Positions 16,096 to 23,035 are shown, numbered from the stretch's first letter. The stretch: DNA of 24,180 nt from Treponema_I sp045631425 (GCA_045631425.1 JAZQUR010000021.1:1-24180), one strand, 5' to 3'. The notes: a model not told the origin generated them from the sequence alone. Numbers and translations: made by a program.

Positions 16096-16902
16096 ATGAA
16101 ACCCATCGAAGAACTTACATTTACAGATGATTATATGTTTGGCTATGTTATGCAAAACAAAAAAGTTTGCAAAGGACTTTTAGAGCGATTGTTAAACATC
16201 AAAATCGAAAAATTGGAATATCCAAAATTGCAAAAAACTATTTCCCCACATTTCAAAAGCAAGGGTGTTAGGCTTGATGTTTACGTTGAAGATTCCAATC
16301 GTGTTTTTGATATTGAGATTCAAAATATGAATAATAAAGAACTTCCTAAACGAACTCGATATTATCAATCAATGATGGATATTGATTTGCTTTCAAAAGG
16401 AAAAGAGTATTCCCAGTTGAAAGAGAACTTTATCATTTTTGTTTGCAAAGATGATTTTTTCGGAGAGAATTTTCCTTGCTATACATTTTCAAATCGTTGC
16501 CACGAAAAGCTAACTCTTGACCTTGGAGATAAATGTCGAAAAATCTTTTTTAATGCCTCTGCTTATTCAAAAGAAAAAAACATAGAAATAAAATCAATTC
16601 TGGAGTATATTATAAACAAGAAGTCATCAACAGACTTTACGAAAATGATTGATCAAATCGTAGAACGAGCAAAAGAAAATAAAACTTTTAGAGGTGATTA
16701 TATGATATGGGGATTAGCAGAATATGATGCAGAACAACGCGGATACAAAGCTGGTGTCGCTGCTGGTATTGAACAAAATGCCATAGAAAATGCGAAAAAT
16801 CTTATCAAAAAGAATATTCCCTTGGAAACCATTGCTGAGTGTATAGGTCTTTCATTAGAAACAGTCGAAAATCTTGCCGAAAGTTTAACTGTAAAAAACT
16901 AA
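16096..16902 (+). CDS. Rpn-family recombination-promoting nuclease (PD-(D/E)XK)
   Basis: The 268-residue protein matches the Rpn/transposase_31 family: FTDDYMFGYVMQ at the N-terminus, then the PD-(D/E)XK core with Asp61 (VRLDVYVED) and Glu74-x-Gln76 (FDIEIQN), and a YYQSMMDIDLL segment. The C-terminal part ends with the helix-turn-helix-like IAECIGLSLETVENL common in these proteins. Rpn proteins are DNA endonucleases that promote RecA-independent recombination, and many lie in variable parts of genomes. AGAGGA is six bases before the ATG. The gene is divergent from the nucleoside kinase and convergent with queH. No partner gene is seen. Confidence 0.93.
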   Translation: MKPIEELTFTDDYMFGYVMQNKKVCKGLLERLLNIKIEKLEYPKLQKTISPHFKSKGVRLDVYVEDSNRVFDIEIQNMNNKELPKRTRYYQSMMDIDLLSKGKEYSQLKENFIIFVCKDDFFGENFPCYTFSNRCHEKLTLDLGDKCRKIFFNASAYSKEKNIEIKSILEYIINKKSSTDFTKMIDQIVERAKENKTFRGDYMIWGLAEYDAEQRGYKAGVAAGIEQNAIENAKNLIKKNIPLETIAECIGLSLETVENLAESLTVKN

Positions 16903-16921
16903 CACTCTACTTAATGAAAAC

Positions 16922-17593
16922 CTAGTTCTGCATGGAATACACACAGCCACAATATTGTTGGCGATACAAATCGTATTCTCTAGAGATTTCTAAACTTCGC
17001 TGAAATCCGCCTTTTTTCTTAAAATCAGAAATTAGCCATTTTGGGCAAAAATCAGTTGGATTTTTTTCGCGGTGGCTTTTTTCAAGATTTTCGCCGATTT
17101 GATTTAATTTTTCCGCATCCTTGAAAGGACTTATAGACAAAGTAGTGCAAAAGTAATCAAAATCCTTTTGCTTTGCGTATTCGAAGGCTTTTTTCAATCG
17201 TAACTCATAACAACGATAACATCGCATCCCCTTCTCTTTTTCCTTTGCCAACTCTGGATTTTCCTTGATTTTTATGGCGCTGTAAAAATCCTCAGGATTA
17301 TAGTCTTCTTTTATCAAATTGATATTTGGATTTTCAAAATTCTTTGAAAATTTTGGTAAAAATTCTTCTAATTCTTCTAATCGCCGAGTATATTCTGCTT
17401 CTGGATGGATATTTGGATTGTAATAAAAAATTGTAATATCAAAAAATCGATTTAGATATTCTAAAACATAAGAAGAACAAGGCCCACAACAAGCGTGAAG
17501 CAAAAGTTTTTGCTTTTCAGCAATTTTATCACCAATTTGATATTTAGCTTCTATTGATTTTAAGATTTTTTCCAATTCCACTTGATAATTCAT
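16922..17593 (-). CDS. queH: Epoxyqueuosine reductase QueH
   Basis: The 223-residue protein has the QueH (DUF208) signature: HACCGPC (Cys35, Cys36, Cys39), GMRCYRCYELR (Cys125, Cys128), TLSISPFKD, and the C-terminal QYCGCVYS (Cys215, Cys217). These residues bind an iron-sulphur cluster and a nearby metal. QueH reduces epoxyqueuosine to queuosine in tRNA wobble positions, replacing QueG. It acts in the cytoplasm. No other queuosine gene is in the window. The ATG follows a -10 box by six bases with no ribosome site. Confidence 0.94.
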   Translation of the reverse strand: MNYQVELEKILKSIEAKYQIGDKIAEKQKLLLHACCGPCSSYVLEYLNRFFDITIFYYNPNIHPEAEYTRRLEELEEFLPKFSKNFENPNINLIKEDYNPEDFYSAIKIKENPELAKEKEKGMRCYRCYELRLKKAFEYAKQKDFDYFCTTLSISPFKDAEKLNQIGENLEKSHREKNPTDFCPKWLISDFKKKGGFQRSLEISREYDLYRQQYCGCVYSMQN

Positions 17594-17599
17594 AAAATC

Positions 17600-17628
17600 A
17601 AAATATCACTTATGGGTGTTTTTTTCAA
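17600..17628 (-). promoter_or_regulatory. Promoter of queH, leaderless geometry
   Basis: On the minus strand: TTGAAA (17623-17628), 17-base spacer, TATTTT (17600-17605), GATTTT, then ATG at 17593. The same GATTTT-ATG junction occurs at the antiporter gene. Confidence 0.6.
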
Positions 17629-17666
17629 CTTTTCACAAGTGATAATCTCCAAAAATCCAATTTTCC

Positions 17667-17695
17667 TCCACAAAACCTGATTCCTTTGATATAAT
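17667..17695 (+). promoter_or_regulatory. Promoter of the 17702 gene, leaderless geometry
   Basis: A consensus TATAAT (17690-17695) lies six bases before ATG 17702. The -35 box at 17 bases, TCCACA (17667-17672), is weak (four of six). Confidence 0.58.
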
Positions 17696-17701
17696 GTTTT
17701 T

Positions 17702-18157
17702 ATGGTTTACAAATATTTATCAAGTGCTTCAAAAAAAAGATGGCAATTATATTTGCTAGTTGCAGGATGTGTAATTGCAGGAGTTGTTTCTTGTTTTGTT
17801 TTTTCAGTTTTTGCAGGAATTGCGCTTTTTACGGCGGCTGTCTACATATCAATTATCATCAAAAAAAATATGAAAAAAATAAAAGCGGCACGGCTTTCAA
17901 CTTCCGATGAAGGTTTTACAGCTTATAAAACTGACGGCTCAGAAAGTCAGTTCACTTGGGAAGAAATCACAGAAGTTTACAAAATCACATCAGAAGAACG
18001 AAAAGATTTTATCTATATTTACAATAAAAATGATGACAAATCCCTACGCATTCCACCCTTGTTTGAAAACTTTTCAGACTTAGAAAGGGAATTAAGAGAA
18101 CATCACGAAATTATCGAAACAGATAAAATGCCCTGGGATTACGAAAAAACGCTGTAA
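17702..18157 (+). CDS. Small membrane protein with YcxB/PH-like domain
   Basis: This 151-residue protein has two adjacent hydrophobic helices (about residues 16-36 and 37-52), then a soluble domain with the pattern DEGFTAYKTDGSESQFTWEE followed by a hydrophobic strand, as in YcxB-like proteins. No specific function can be given. It starts at an ATG six bases after TATAAT and lacks a Shine-Dalgarno. Its last codons and stop (ACG CTG TAA) lie inside the left copy of a direct repeat, so its C-terminus may have been set by the repeat element that follows. Confidence 0.8.
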   Translation: MVYKYLSSASKKRWQLYLLVAGCVIAGVVSCFVFSVFAGIALFTAAVYISIIIKKNMKKIKAARLSTSDEGFTAYKTDGSESQFTWEEITEVYKITSEERKDFIYIYNKNDDKSLRIPPLFENFSDLERELREHHEIIETDKMPWDYEKTL

Positions 18158-18371
18158 CAACTCCCTCACATTGTCTACAAACTAAAAAAACTTCCTTCCT
18201 CTTCGGACAAAATAGTTGTGAGTTTTTTGCAGATAAAGCTGTTGGGAGCTGTGGAAGCGGGACTGAAGGCTATCGGACAAGGCAGCTTTCAGAATTCTAC
18301 CCTACTTGGCCGCTTGCCTTCCAAGGCACGCTGTAACAACTCCCAAATTTGTCTTCCAATAAAAAAAACTT
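18149..18371. repeat. GC-rich structured element flanked by 17-base direct repeats
   Basis: The 17-mer ACGCTGTAACAACTCCC occurs at 18149-18165 and 18328-18344. Each copy is followed by a similar stretch of about 28 bases with TTGTCT and an A run ending AACTT. Between them lies a segment of about 57% G+C (18241-18330, by hand count) against a strongly AT-rich surround. It can fold through TTGGGAG/CTCCCAA (18242-18248, 18340-18346), AAGCGG/CCGCTT (18255-18260, 18310-18315), AAAGCTG/CAGCTTT (18235-18241, 18283-18289) and GCCTT-CC-AAGGC (18316-18327). It exactly fills the gap between two convergent stop codons. It has no open frame and may be a non-autonomous mobile repeat or structured RNA. Confidence 0.7.
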
Positions 18372-19950
18372 ACAAACTATGACAAAGCATATATTCGAAG
18401 GAATCCACAAGTGCAAGCCAAGAGGCTTCAATCAAGTCAGTGGAAACACCAACTGTTGTCCAAAAGTTTCTGCCATCGGAAGATTCAACTAAAACGCGAA
18501 CTTTTGCCGCTGTTGCATCTTTTGAATCTATAACACGCACTTTAAAGTCTGTTAGGCGCATATTTTTCACACATGGATAAAAAACTTTCAAAGCCGAACG
18601 TAATGCAACGTCCAAGGCGTGAACAGGACCGGCGCCTTCTCCAGCACGAATCGTCATTTCTTCATCAACTTGAATTTTTATCTGTGCAAAAGATGCAGCT
18701 GGATTTCCCGGTTGTGGCTGTTCTCCAATCACTTTGTAATATATCAATTTGAAAAATGGTGAGTATTTTCCAAGATTTTTTCTTACTAAAAGATAAAAAC
18801 TTGCGTCTGCCCCTTCAAACTGATATCCATCTTTTTCTAGTTGCTTAATTTCTTTCAAAATCGCTGTAGTTTCAGGACTTTCCTTTGTTAACTCTGGAGC
18901 AATTTTGTTGATTTTTGCAAAAACCGCAGAACGACCAGACACTTCGCTTAGCAAAATCACTCGATCATTGCCAACAGCTTCTGGTTTTATATGTTCATAG
19001 GCTGTAGGATTTTTCAAAACTGCATCTGTATGCATTCCCGCTTTATGGGCAAAGGCATTTGTTCCAATATAAGGCATTCCTTGAGACAAAGTAATATTTG
19101 AAATTTCTGCTAGTTGCTGACAAAGAGGAGTTAGCCGCTTAATATTTTCCTTTGGCAAACAATTATATCCTAACTTTAATTCAAGATTTGCCATGATTGC
19201 AGAAAGATTTGCATTTCCGGTGCGTTCCCCAAATCCTAGCAAAGTTCCCTGTACATGAGCAGCCCCAGCTTGAACAGCCATTAGTGAGTTTGCCACAGCT
19301 AAATCCGCATCATTATGAGTATGAATCCCAATATCAGCAAGTCGACCAAGTCGACGAACTACAGTTAGCACAGTTTGGTAAACATCAAGTGGCATACTGG
19401 AGCCCTTTGTATCACACAAAGTAATTGTTTTCGCGCCACCCTGAATTGCAGCTTCTAAAGTTTTTAGCGCATATTCGCCGTTTTGTTTCCAGCCTTCAAA
19501 AAAATGTTCCGCATCAAAAATCACTTCTTTTCCATGACTTACACAAAACTTCACAGATTCGTAAATCATATCAAGATTTTGTTGCAAACTTGTATGCAAA
19601 ATATCAGTTACTTGAAAAGCCCAAGATTTTCCAAACAAAGTGACAACAGGTGTGTCTGCTTTTAACAGCGCTAAAAGATTTTCGTCTTTTTCGCATTTTG
19701 TATTTTTTCGACGAGTTGAACCAAATGCTGCCAATTTTGCATTTGCCAACTTGATATTTTTCATTTCTGCAAAAAACAACTCGTCCTTTGGATTTGAAGA
19801 AGGATTTCCCGCTTCAATATATGTGACGCCAAGTTCATCTAAAATCTGAACAATAGAAATCTTGTCTTGTAGAGAAAAACTTATTCCTTCGCCTTGAGCT
19901 CCATCCCGAAGTGTGGAATCTAAAATTGTAACCGTATTTTTTGCGTCCAT
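18370..19950 (-). CDS. cimA: (R)-citramalate synthase
   Basis: The 526-residue protein belongs to the LeuA/CimA group. The N-terminal TIM barrel has DSTLRDGAQG (Asp11, Arg15, Asp16), CDTKGSS and the metal-binding HTHND (His210, His212). The C-terminal part (about 395-526) is the regulatory dimer domain. DSTLRDGAQ and the length fit the citramalate synthase subfamily (TIGR00977 type) better than 2-isopropylmalate synthase. It condenses acetyl-CoA with pyruvate to give citramalate, the first step of a threonine-independent isoleucine route, probably inhibited by isoleucine. No leu or ilv genes are adjacent. The ATG lies six bases after a -10 box and has no ribosome site. Confidence 0.93.
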   Translation of the reverse strand: MDAKNTVTILDSTLRDGAQGEGISFSLQDKISIVQILDELGVTYIEAGNPSSNPKDELFFAEMKNIKLANAKLAAFGSTRRKNTKCEKDENLLALLKADTPVVTLFGKSWAFQVTDILHTSLQQNLDMIYESVKFCVSHGKEVIFDAEHFFEGWKQNGEYALKTLEAAIQGGAKTITLCDTKGSSMPLDVYQTVLTVVRRLGRLADIGIHTHNDADLAVANSLMAVQAGAAHVQGTLLGFGERTGNANLSAIMANLELKLGYNCLPKENIKRLTPLCQQLAEISNITLSQGMPYIGTNAFAHKAGMHTDAVLKNPTAYEHIKPEAVGNDRVILLSEVSGRSAVFAKINKIAPELTKESPETTAILKEIKQLEKDGYQFEGADASFYLLVRKNLGKYSPFFKLIYYKVIGEQPQPGNPAASFAQIKIQVDEEMTIRAGEGAGPVHALDVALRSALKVFYPCVKNMRLTDFKVRVIDSKDATAAKVRVLVESSDGRNFWTTVGVSTDLIEASWLALVDSFEYMLCHSL

Positions 19951-19956
19951 AGGTTT

Positions 19957-19985
19957 ATGCTAAAATAATAGAAGAATCATGTCAA
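19957..19985 (-). promoter_or_regulatory. Promoter of cimA, leaderless geometry
   Basis: On the minus strand: perfect TTGACA (19980-19985), 17-base spacer, TAGCAT (19957-19962), AAACCT, then ATG at 19950. Confidence 0.62.
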
Positions 19986-20039
19986 GAATGATTTTTTCTA
20001 TATTACTCCGTTATGTTATTAGAGTAAATTAGGTGAAAT

Positions 20040-20237
20040 TTAGATATTTTTTTCAAACTCAAAACAATGAGAACCGGTTCCGCAACCTAAGTCTAAAATA
20101 GATTTATTTTTCAAATCTGGCAAAAGAGAAAATAAAGCAGGTGTTTCAAAAATGTTATATGCATTATTTTTGTTTTCTCAGATTTTTTGATACCCTTCAA
20201 AAAATGTGTGGTTATCATAAATATTTTGCTGTGACAT
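20040..20237 (-). pseudogene. SAM-dependent methyltransferase remnant with in-frame stop
   Basis: The minus strand from ATG 20237 encodes MSQQNIYDNHTFFEGYQKI, a TGA (20178-20180), then ENKNNAYNIFETPALFSLL, PDLKNKSILDLGCGTGS and a TAA at 20040. DLGCGTG is motif I of class I methyltransferases, and the whole matches, from memory, the first 65 residues of a small class I methyltransferase family common in Firmicutes and spirochaetes, in which Arg (CGA) commonly sits where the TGA is. A C-to-T change would explain it. The other 170-180 residues of the family are missing, cut off just before the cimA promoter. An AGGA ribosome site remains before the ATG. This is a decayed, truncated gene. Confidence 0.82.
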
Positions 20238-20371
20238 AAAAATATCCTGTTATTACATTAATTTTTTTTCTGTAAGAAATCTATTTTCCTAAAATTAGTT
20301 TTTTACGGACAGTTTTTAACTTACTAGATGAGAAAAACATATTATACGAGGCTAATTCCTAATTCAACAAA

Positions 20372-21598
20372 CTAATTATTTTGACAAATTCTAAAACCGA
20401 TACCGTGAAGAGGAAAACAACCACCATATTCACCAGAAGTTTTATAATTTGTGTCTGAAAGAAAATCTGTTCCCCTCACTTCTCTAAAAGCAGAGACCTT
20501 TATAATAGAACCATGTTGAACATTGTATTCAAACATCCATTCTGTTAAATTCCCTGTTAAATCGTAAAATCCTAAGTGAGATGGAAGTTTTCCGCCAGAA
20601 AGGTGAGTTCTATTACTTCCTTTTGTGTATGCACAAGCGGAACTTGAATAACTTGCAAGTTTTGAATAAATCGTATTATTTGAATCATCTTTTCCGCTGG
20701 CTGTTTTTGCACATTCCTCGGCTGCATTATATCTGTACCACATATAATTCCCAAAAACCTTTGATTGGGAAAATTCAATTCCATTAGCTGTATCTGTAGT
20801 TGTATGTTCATAAAAAGAACCACTTTCATCTCCGGGAACATTTCTTCCCTCAATACAAGTTCCATTTTTTTTCTTTCGTGCAGCGTATTCCCATTCTGCG
20901 GTGTATGGCAATCTATAACCATTAGCTTTTGTATTTACATAAGGATTATCAATTTTTCCAGGAGTCATATCCCAGGTTGTATCAGCAAAACCAGTTGTAC
21001 TTTGAGTTGAATCTCTTAATGGAGTTTTTAAGTTTGCATCAGAATAATAAACTGGAGTTAATTTTAACATTTCACTTAACGCATTACACCAAACAATCGC
21101 ATCACGCCAAGTTATACTTCCGGCAGGCATTTCTTCTACTTGAGGTTCTCCGCCTTCATTAAAAGCATAATAGACACCAGCGTCATTTCCCTTGGCGTAC
21201 ATTCCCTCAGAACCTTTTCCAATGAAATTATATCCATTTTTTATTGCCCACTGATAAACATGATACCAAGTATTGTAACTTACCATGTATTTTGACATTT
21301 TGAATTGTTTTACTTTTACAGGATAAGGTATTTCTACATTTGAACTACTTTTTTTACAATATTGGTTTTCCCCAAGAATTAAATCATCTTCAGTGCGTCC
21401 ATCTGTGAAATTTATAGCAATCATATCGAATTTTGTATTTTCAGGACAGTTTGGCAACTCAATAGTTGAAAGAGTTGTTTTTATGTATTCACCCTTGATT
21501 TCTTCCATCTCCTCAGAATCACCAATTATTTCAGGAACAAATGTATTTTTACACGAAACAAAGCATAAGGATAAAAATAAAACCAATAAAATTTTCAT
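20372..21598 (-). CDS. SUMF1/formylglycine-enzyme-like lipoprotein
   Basis: The 408-residue protein has a lipoprotein signal (hydrophobic 3-14, then FVSC with Cys16). Residues about 85-408 form a C-type-lectin-like SUMF1 domain: GYRLPYTAEWEYAAR (228-241), GNLTEWMFEY and the end GFRICQNN. True formylglycine-generating enzymes have a C-x4-C pair after the RGGSW region; the matching stretch here (RGTDFLSDTNYKT) has no cysteine, so it is probably not an active FGE. Such domains in Treponema lipoproteins are common and their role is unknown; sugar or protein binding is possible. It should be anchored in a membrane facing the periplasm or outside. Its promoter is also leaderless-type. Confidence 0.88.
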   Translation of the reverse strand: MKILLVLFLSLCFVSCKNTFVPEIIGDSEEMEEIKGEYIKTTLSTIELPNCPENTKFDMIAINFTDGRTEDDLILGENQYCKKSSSNVEIPYPVKVKQFKMSKYMVSYNTWYHVYQWAIKNGYNFIGKGSEGMYAKGNDAGVYYAFNEGGEPQVEEMPAGSITWRDAIVWCNALSEMLKLTPVYYSDANLKTPLRDSTQSTTGFADTTWDMTPGKIDNPYVNTKANGYRLPYTAEWEYAARKKKNGTCIEGRNVPGDESGSFYEHTTTDTANGIEFSQSKVFGNYMWYRYNAAEECAKTASGKDDSNNTIYSKLASYSSSACAYTKGSNRTHLSGGKLPSHLGFYDLTGNLTEWMFEYNVQHGSIIKVSAFREVRGTDFLSDTNYKTSGEYGGCFPLHGIGFRICQNN

Positions 21599-21605
21599 GC
21601 TTCCG

Positions 21606-21634
21606 AAAGTATCTTATATATTTTTTTATGTCAA
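21606..21634 (-). promoter_or_regulatory. Promoter of the SUMF1-like gene, leaderless geometry
   Basis: On the minus strand: perfect TTGACA (21629-21634), a 17-base spacer, TACTTT (21606-21611), seven bases (CGGAAGC), then ATG at 21598. The -10 box is weak but keeps T1, A2 and T6. The GGAAG before the ATG is only one base away, too close to act as a ribosome site. Confidence 0.5.
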
Positions 21635-21661
21635 TAAAAGATAATTGTTTTTATTTTTCTA

Positions 21662-21721
21662 GGCGTTACCCCAACAAAGCTTCGACTCCGCTCAGCTACC
21701 GTTGGGGTCGGGCTTTCCGCC
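21662..21721. repeat. REP-like palindromic GC-rich element
   Basis: About 62% G+C by hand count, in AT-rich surroundings. An 8-base perfect inverted repeat (ACCCCAAC 21668-21675, GTTGGGGT 21701-21708) encloses a 25-base loop with AGCTTCGACTCCGCTCAGCT. Outer GGCG (21662-21665) and CGCC (21718-21721) can extend the stem around an internal bulge. Cores like CTTCGACTCCGCTCAGC are familiar from interspersed palindromic (REP-type) elements of several phyla. Integron attC sites share an AAC/GTT box layout but are longer. It has no coding potential. Confidence 0.6.
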
Positions 21722-21747
21722 ATAAACACTAAAAAAACACTCTTGGT

Positions 21748-21858
21748 ATGAGTTCAGATAAGACCAAATAAGTAAAAATATTGGCTTTCTGCCAAGATAT
21801 TTTGAATTTATCATAGAATTTGGGAATTTTCAACTTGGAAATAGTTGTCTGAACTCAT
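21748..21858. repeat. 11-base inverted repeat enclosing a hairpin
   Basis: ATGAGTTCAGA (21748-21758) and TCTGAACTCAT (21848-21858) are perfect inverted copies 89 bases apart. Inside is a hairpin, AAAATA-TTGGC / GCCAA-GA-TATTTT (21775-21803), with a five-base loop. The whole 111 bases could be a miniature element with terminal inverted repeats or a structured RNA. No target duplication is visible at the ends. Confidence 0.45.
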
Positions 21859-21871
21859 GTTTGTGAGAGGT

Positions 21872-21902
21872 TTACTTAAAGTGATTACTTAAAGTTTTTT
21901 TT
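21872..21902. repeat. Tandem direct repeat ending in a T run
   Basis: TTACTTAAAGT occurs at 21872-21882 and 21885-21895, a period of 13 bases. It is followed by a run of T. A weak ACTTAA/TTAA(A)GT stem before the T run could act as a plus-strand terminator, or the repeat could be a pair of protein sites. Confidence 0.4.
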
Positions 21903-21997
21903 GAGGATTAGTGAAATTAAGATGTTCTTTCATTTCTTTCCACGATGATGTATTTATAATTTACAAATAAAGCTTCACGAGCAATTACTAATTCAAC

Positions 21998-23008
21998 TTA
22001 AAACAAATATTGCTTAAACCATTGTGCTGTATCTGTATTAAAGTTATAGCCCATATCATCTTTTATAAGAAATCTATACAACATACAAAACATCGGATTC
22101 TGTAATTCTTCCTGAGAAAGAGTTTCTTCTTTTGTTACTAAAAAATGTCTGTAAAACAATCTGATTCCATTCTGTATCATTTCTTTAGAAGTTTCGTTTA
22201 TAAAGCCATATTTACTTAAAGAATCAAAAAAATTAGTAATAAAATATGCAGGGAAAATTTTTCTTCTAAATGTTAAATACAAGTCCTTCCCAGACATGTC
22301 AGGGAATGGTTGATATATTAAATTATCATCAGGAAGTAAATCTTCATTCATGAATAATTTTATTACTTTCCAGCTTGGTCTAGAACTTTCACTTTTAGTC
22401 CATCTATTAATCAGGATTTTTAAGTCTGTAGAGTCCTTTTCATCAATTTCATATTTTTTATCATTCCAATACTGAAAAAGCTGTTTTTTATCCTTAACAA
22501 GTGCAAGGAATAAATCAAATACACCTTCCAACGGTTCAACAATTTTTGTGTATTCATTAGATGGAAGGTAAAAATTAAACTGATATACAGCTGCAACAAT
22601 AGACTCAAAACGACTATTTATTTTTGTAAATACTTCTTGAGCTGAACGTTTATAAGCATTACAAATTGAATACATAATTGTATATTCACAAAACTCACTG
22701 TCAGGAATTACATTTTGCGGAGTAAATTGAATTGCATGCAGATAAGGAATAAGTAAATCTAAAATAGCATACTTATCCCAAGTGTTTATGTAATCTTTTT
22801 TAAGTGCCCAATCTGCAAAGTCATCTAAGATATCTATAATACGTTGAAAATTTGTGTCATGAATAATATCAAAATCATATTCGATTTTTAATAATTTCTG
22901 AATTTCTTTTTTTCGTGCTTCCCAGTTGTACTCATAGAAATCCTTCATTGCATCCTGGCCAATTGCGTCAATAAAAAGTTTAATAATTGTATTTGCTGTA
23001 AGTTTCAT
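21998..23008 (-). CDS. Unrecognised soluble helical protein
   Basis: The 336-residue protein has no signal peptide or transmembrane helix and no motif I recognise. It is rich in Lys, Asp, Phe, Tyr and Trp, and most of it looks alpha-helical (for example IIDILDDFADWALKK and IRLFYRHFLVTKEETL). A cytoplasmic all-helical protein is the most that can be said. The start is firm: AAGGAGG lies seven bases before the ATG, the strongest ribosome site in the window. An operator-like palindrome is 28 bases upstream. It lies 88 bases downstream of the other unknown gene on the same strand, so the two may be functionally linked. Confidence 0.82.
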   Translation of the reverse strand: MKLTANTIIKLFIDAIGQDAMKDFYEYNWEARKKEIQKLLKIEYDFDIIHDTNFQRIIDILDDFADWALKKDYINTWDKYAILDLLIPYLHAIQFTPQNVIPDSEFCEYTIMYSICNAYKRSAQEVFTKINSRFESIVAAVYQFNFYLPSNEYTKIVEPLEGVFDLFLALVKDKKQLFQYWNDKKYEIDEKDSTDLKILINRWTKSESSRPSWKVIKLFMNEDLLPDDNLIYQPFPDMSGKDLYLTFRRKIFPAYFITNFFDSLSKYGFINETSKEMIQNGIRLFYRHFLVTKEETLSQEELQNPMFCMLYRFLIKDDMGYNFNTDTAQWFKQYLF

Positions 23009-23035
23009 AACAGCCTCCTTATTAAAGTATGCTTG

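Larger units (their letters stand above)
19951..20371. other. Intergenic region with gene remains
   Basis: These 421 bases lie between cimA and the SUMF1-like lipoprotein gene. They hold the cimA promoter (19957-19985) and a methyltransferase pseudogene (20040-20237). The remaining 134 bases (20238-20371) are AT-rich with no gene, terminator or clear promoter. Just before 20372 is a short CCTAATTCAAC stretch resembling one after the gene at 21998. Confidence 0.6.
21599..21997. other. Intergenic region of repeats
   Basis: These 399 bases between two minus-strand genes hold, from left to right, the SUMF1-like gene's promoter, a GC-rich palindromic element (21662-21721), an 11-base inverted repeat enclosing a hairpin (21748-21858), and a tandem 11-base repeat with a T run (21872-21902). 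From 21903 to 21997 nothing else is recognised. No open frame with coding character is seen. Confidence 0.6.

Noticed and set aside
19197..19849. Plus-strand open frames across cimA
   Set aside because: They are opposite-strand shadows of a well-conserved enzyme gene.
20572..21162. Open frames overlapping the SUMF1-like gene
   Set aside because: They lie in other frames or the opposite strand of a clear domain-bearing gene and show no coding features.
21662..21721. Integron attC site
   Set aside because: The AAC and GTT boxes are suggestive, but the unit is too short, the boxes deviate from the consensus, and no cassette or integrase is nearby.
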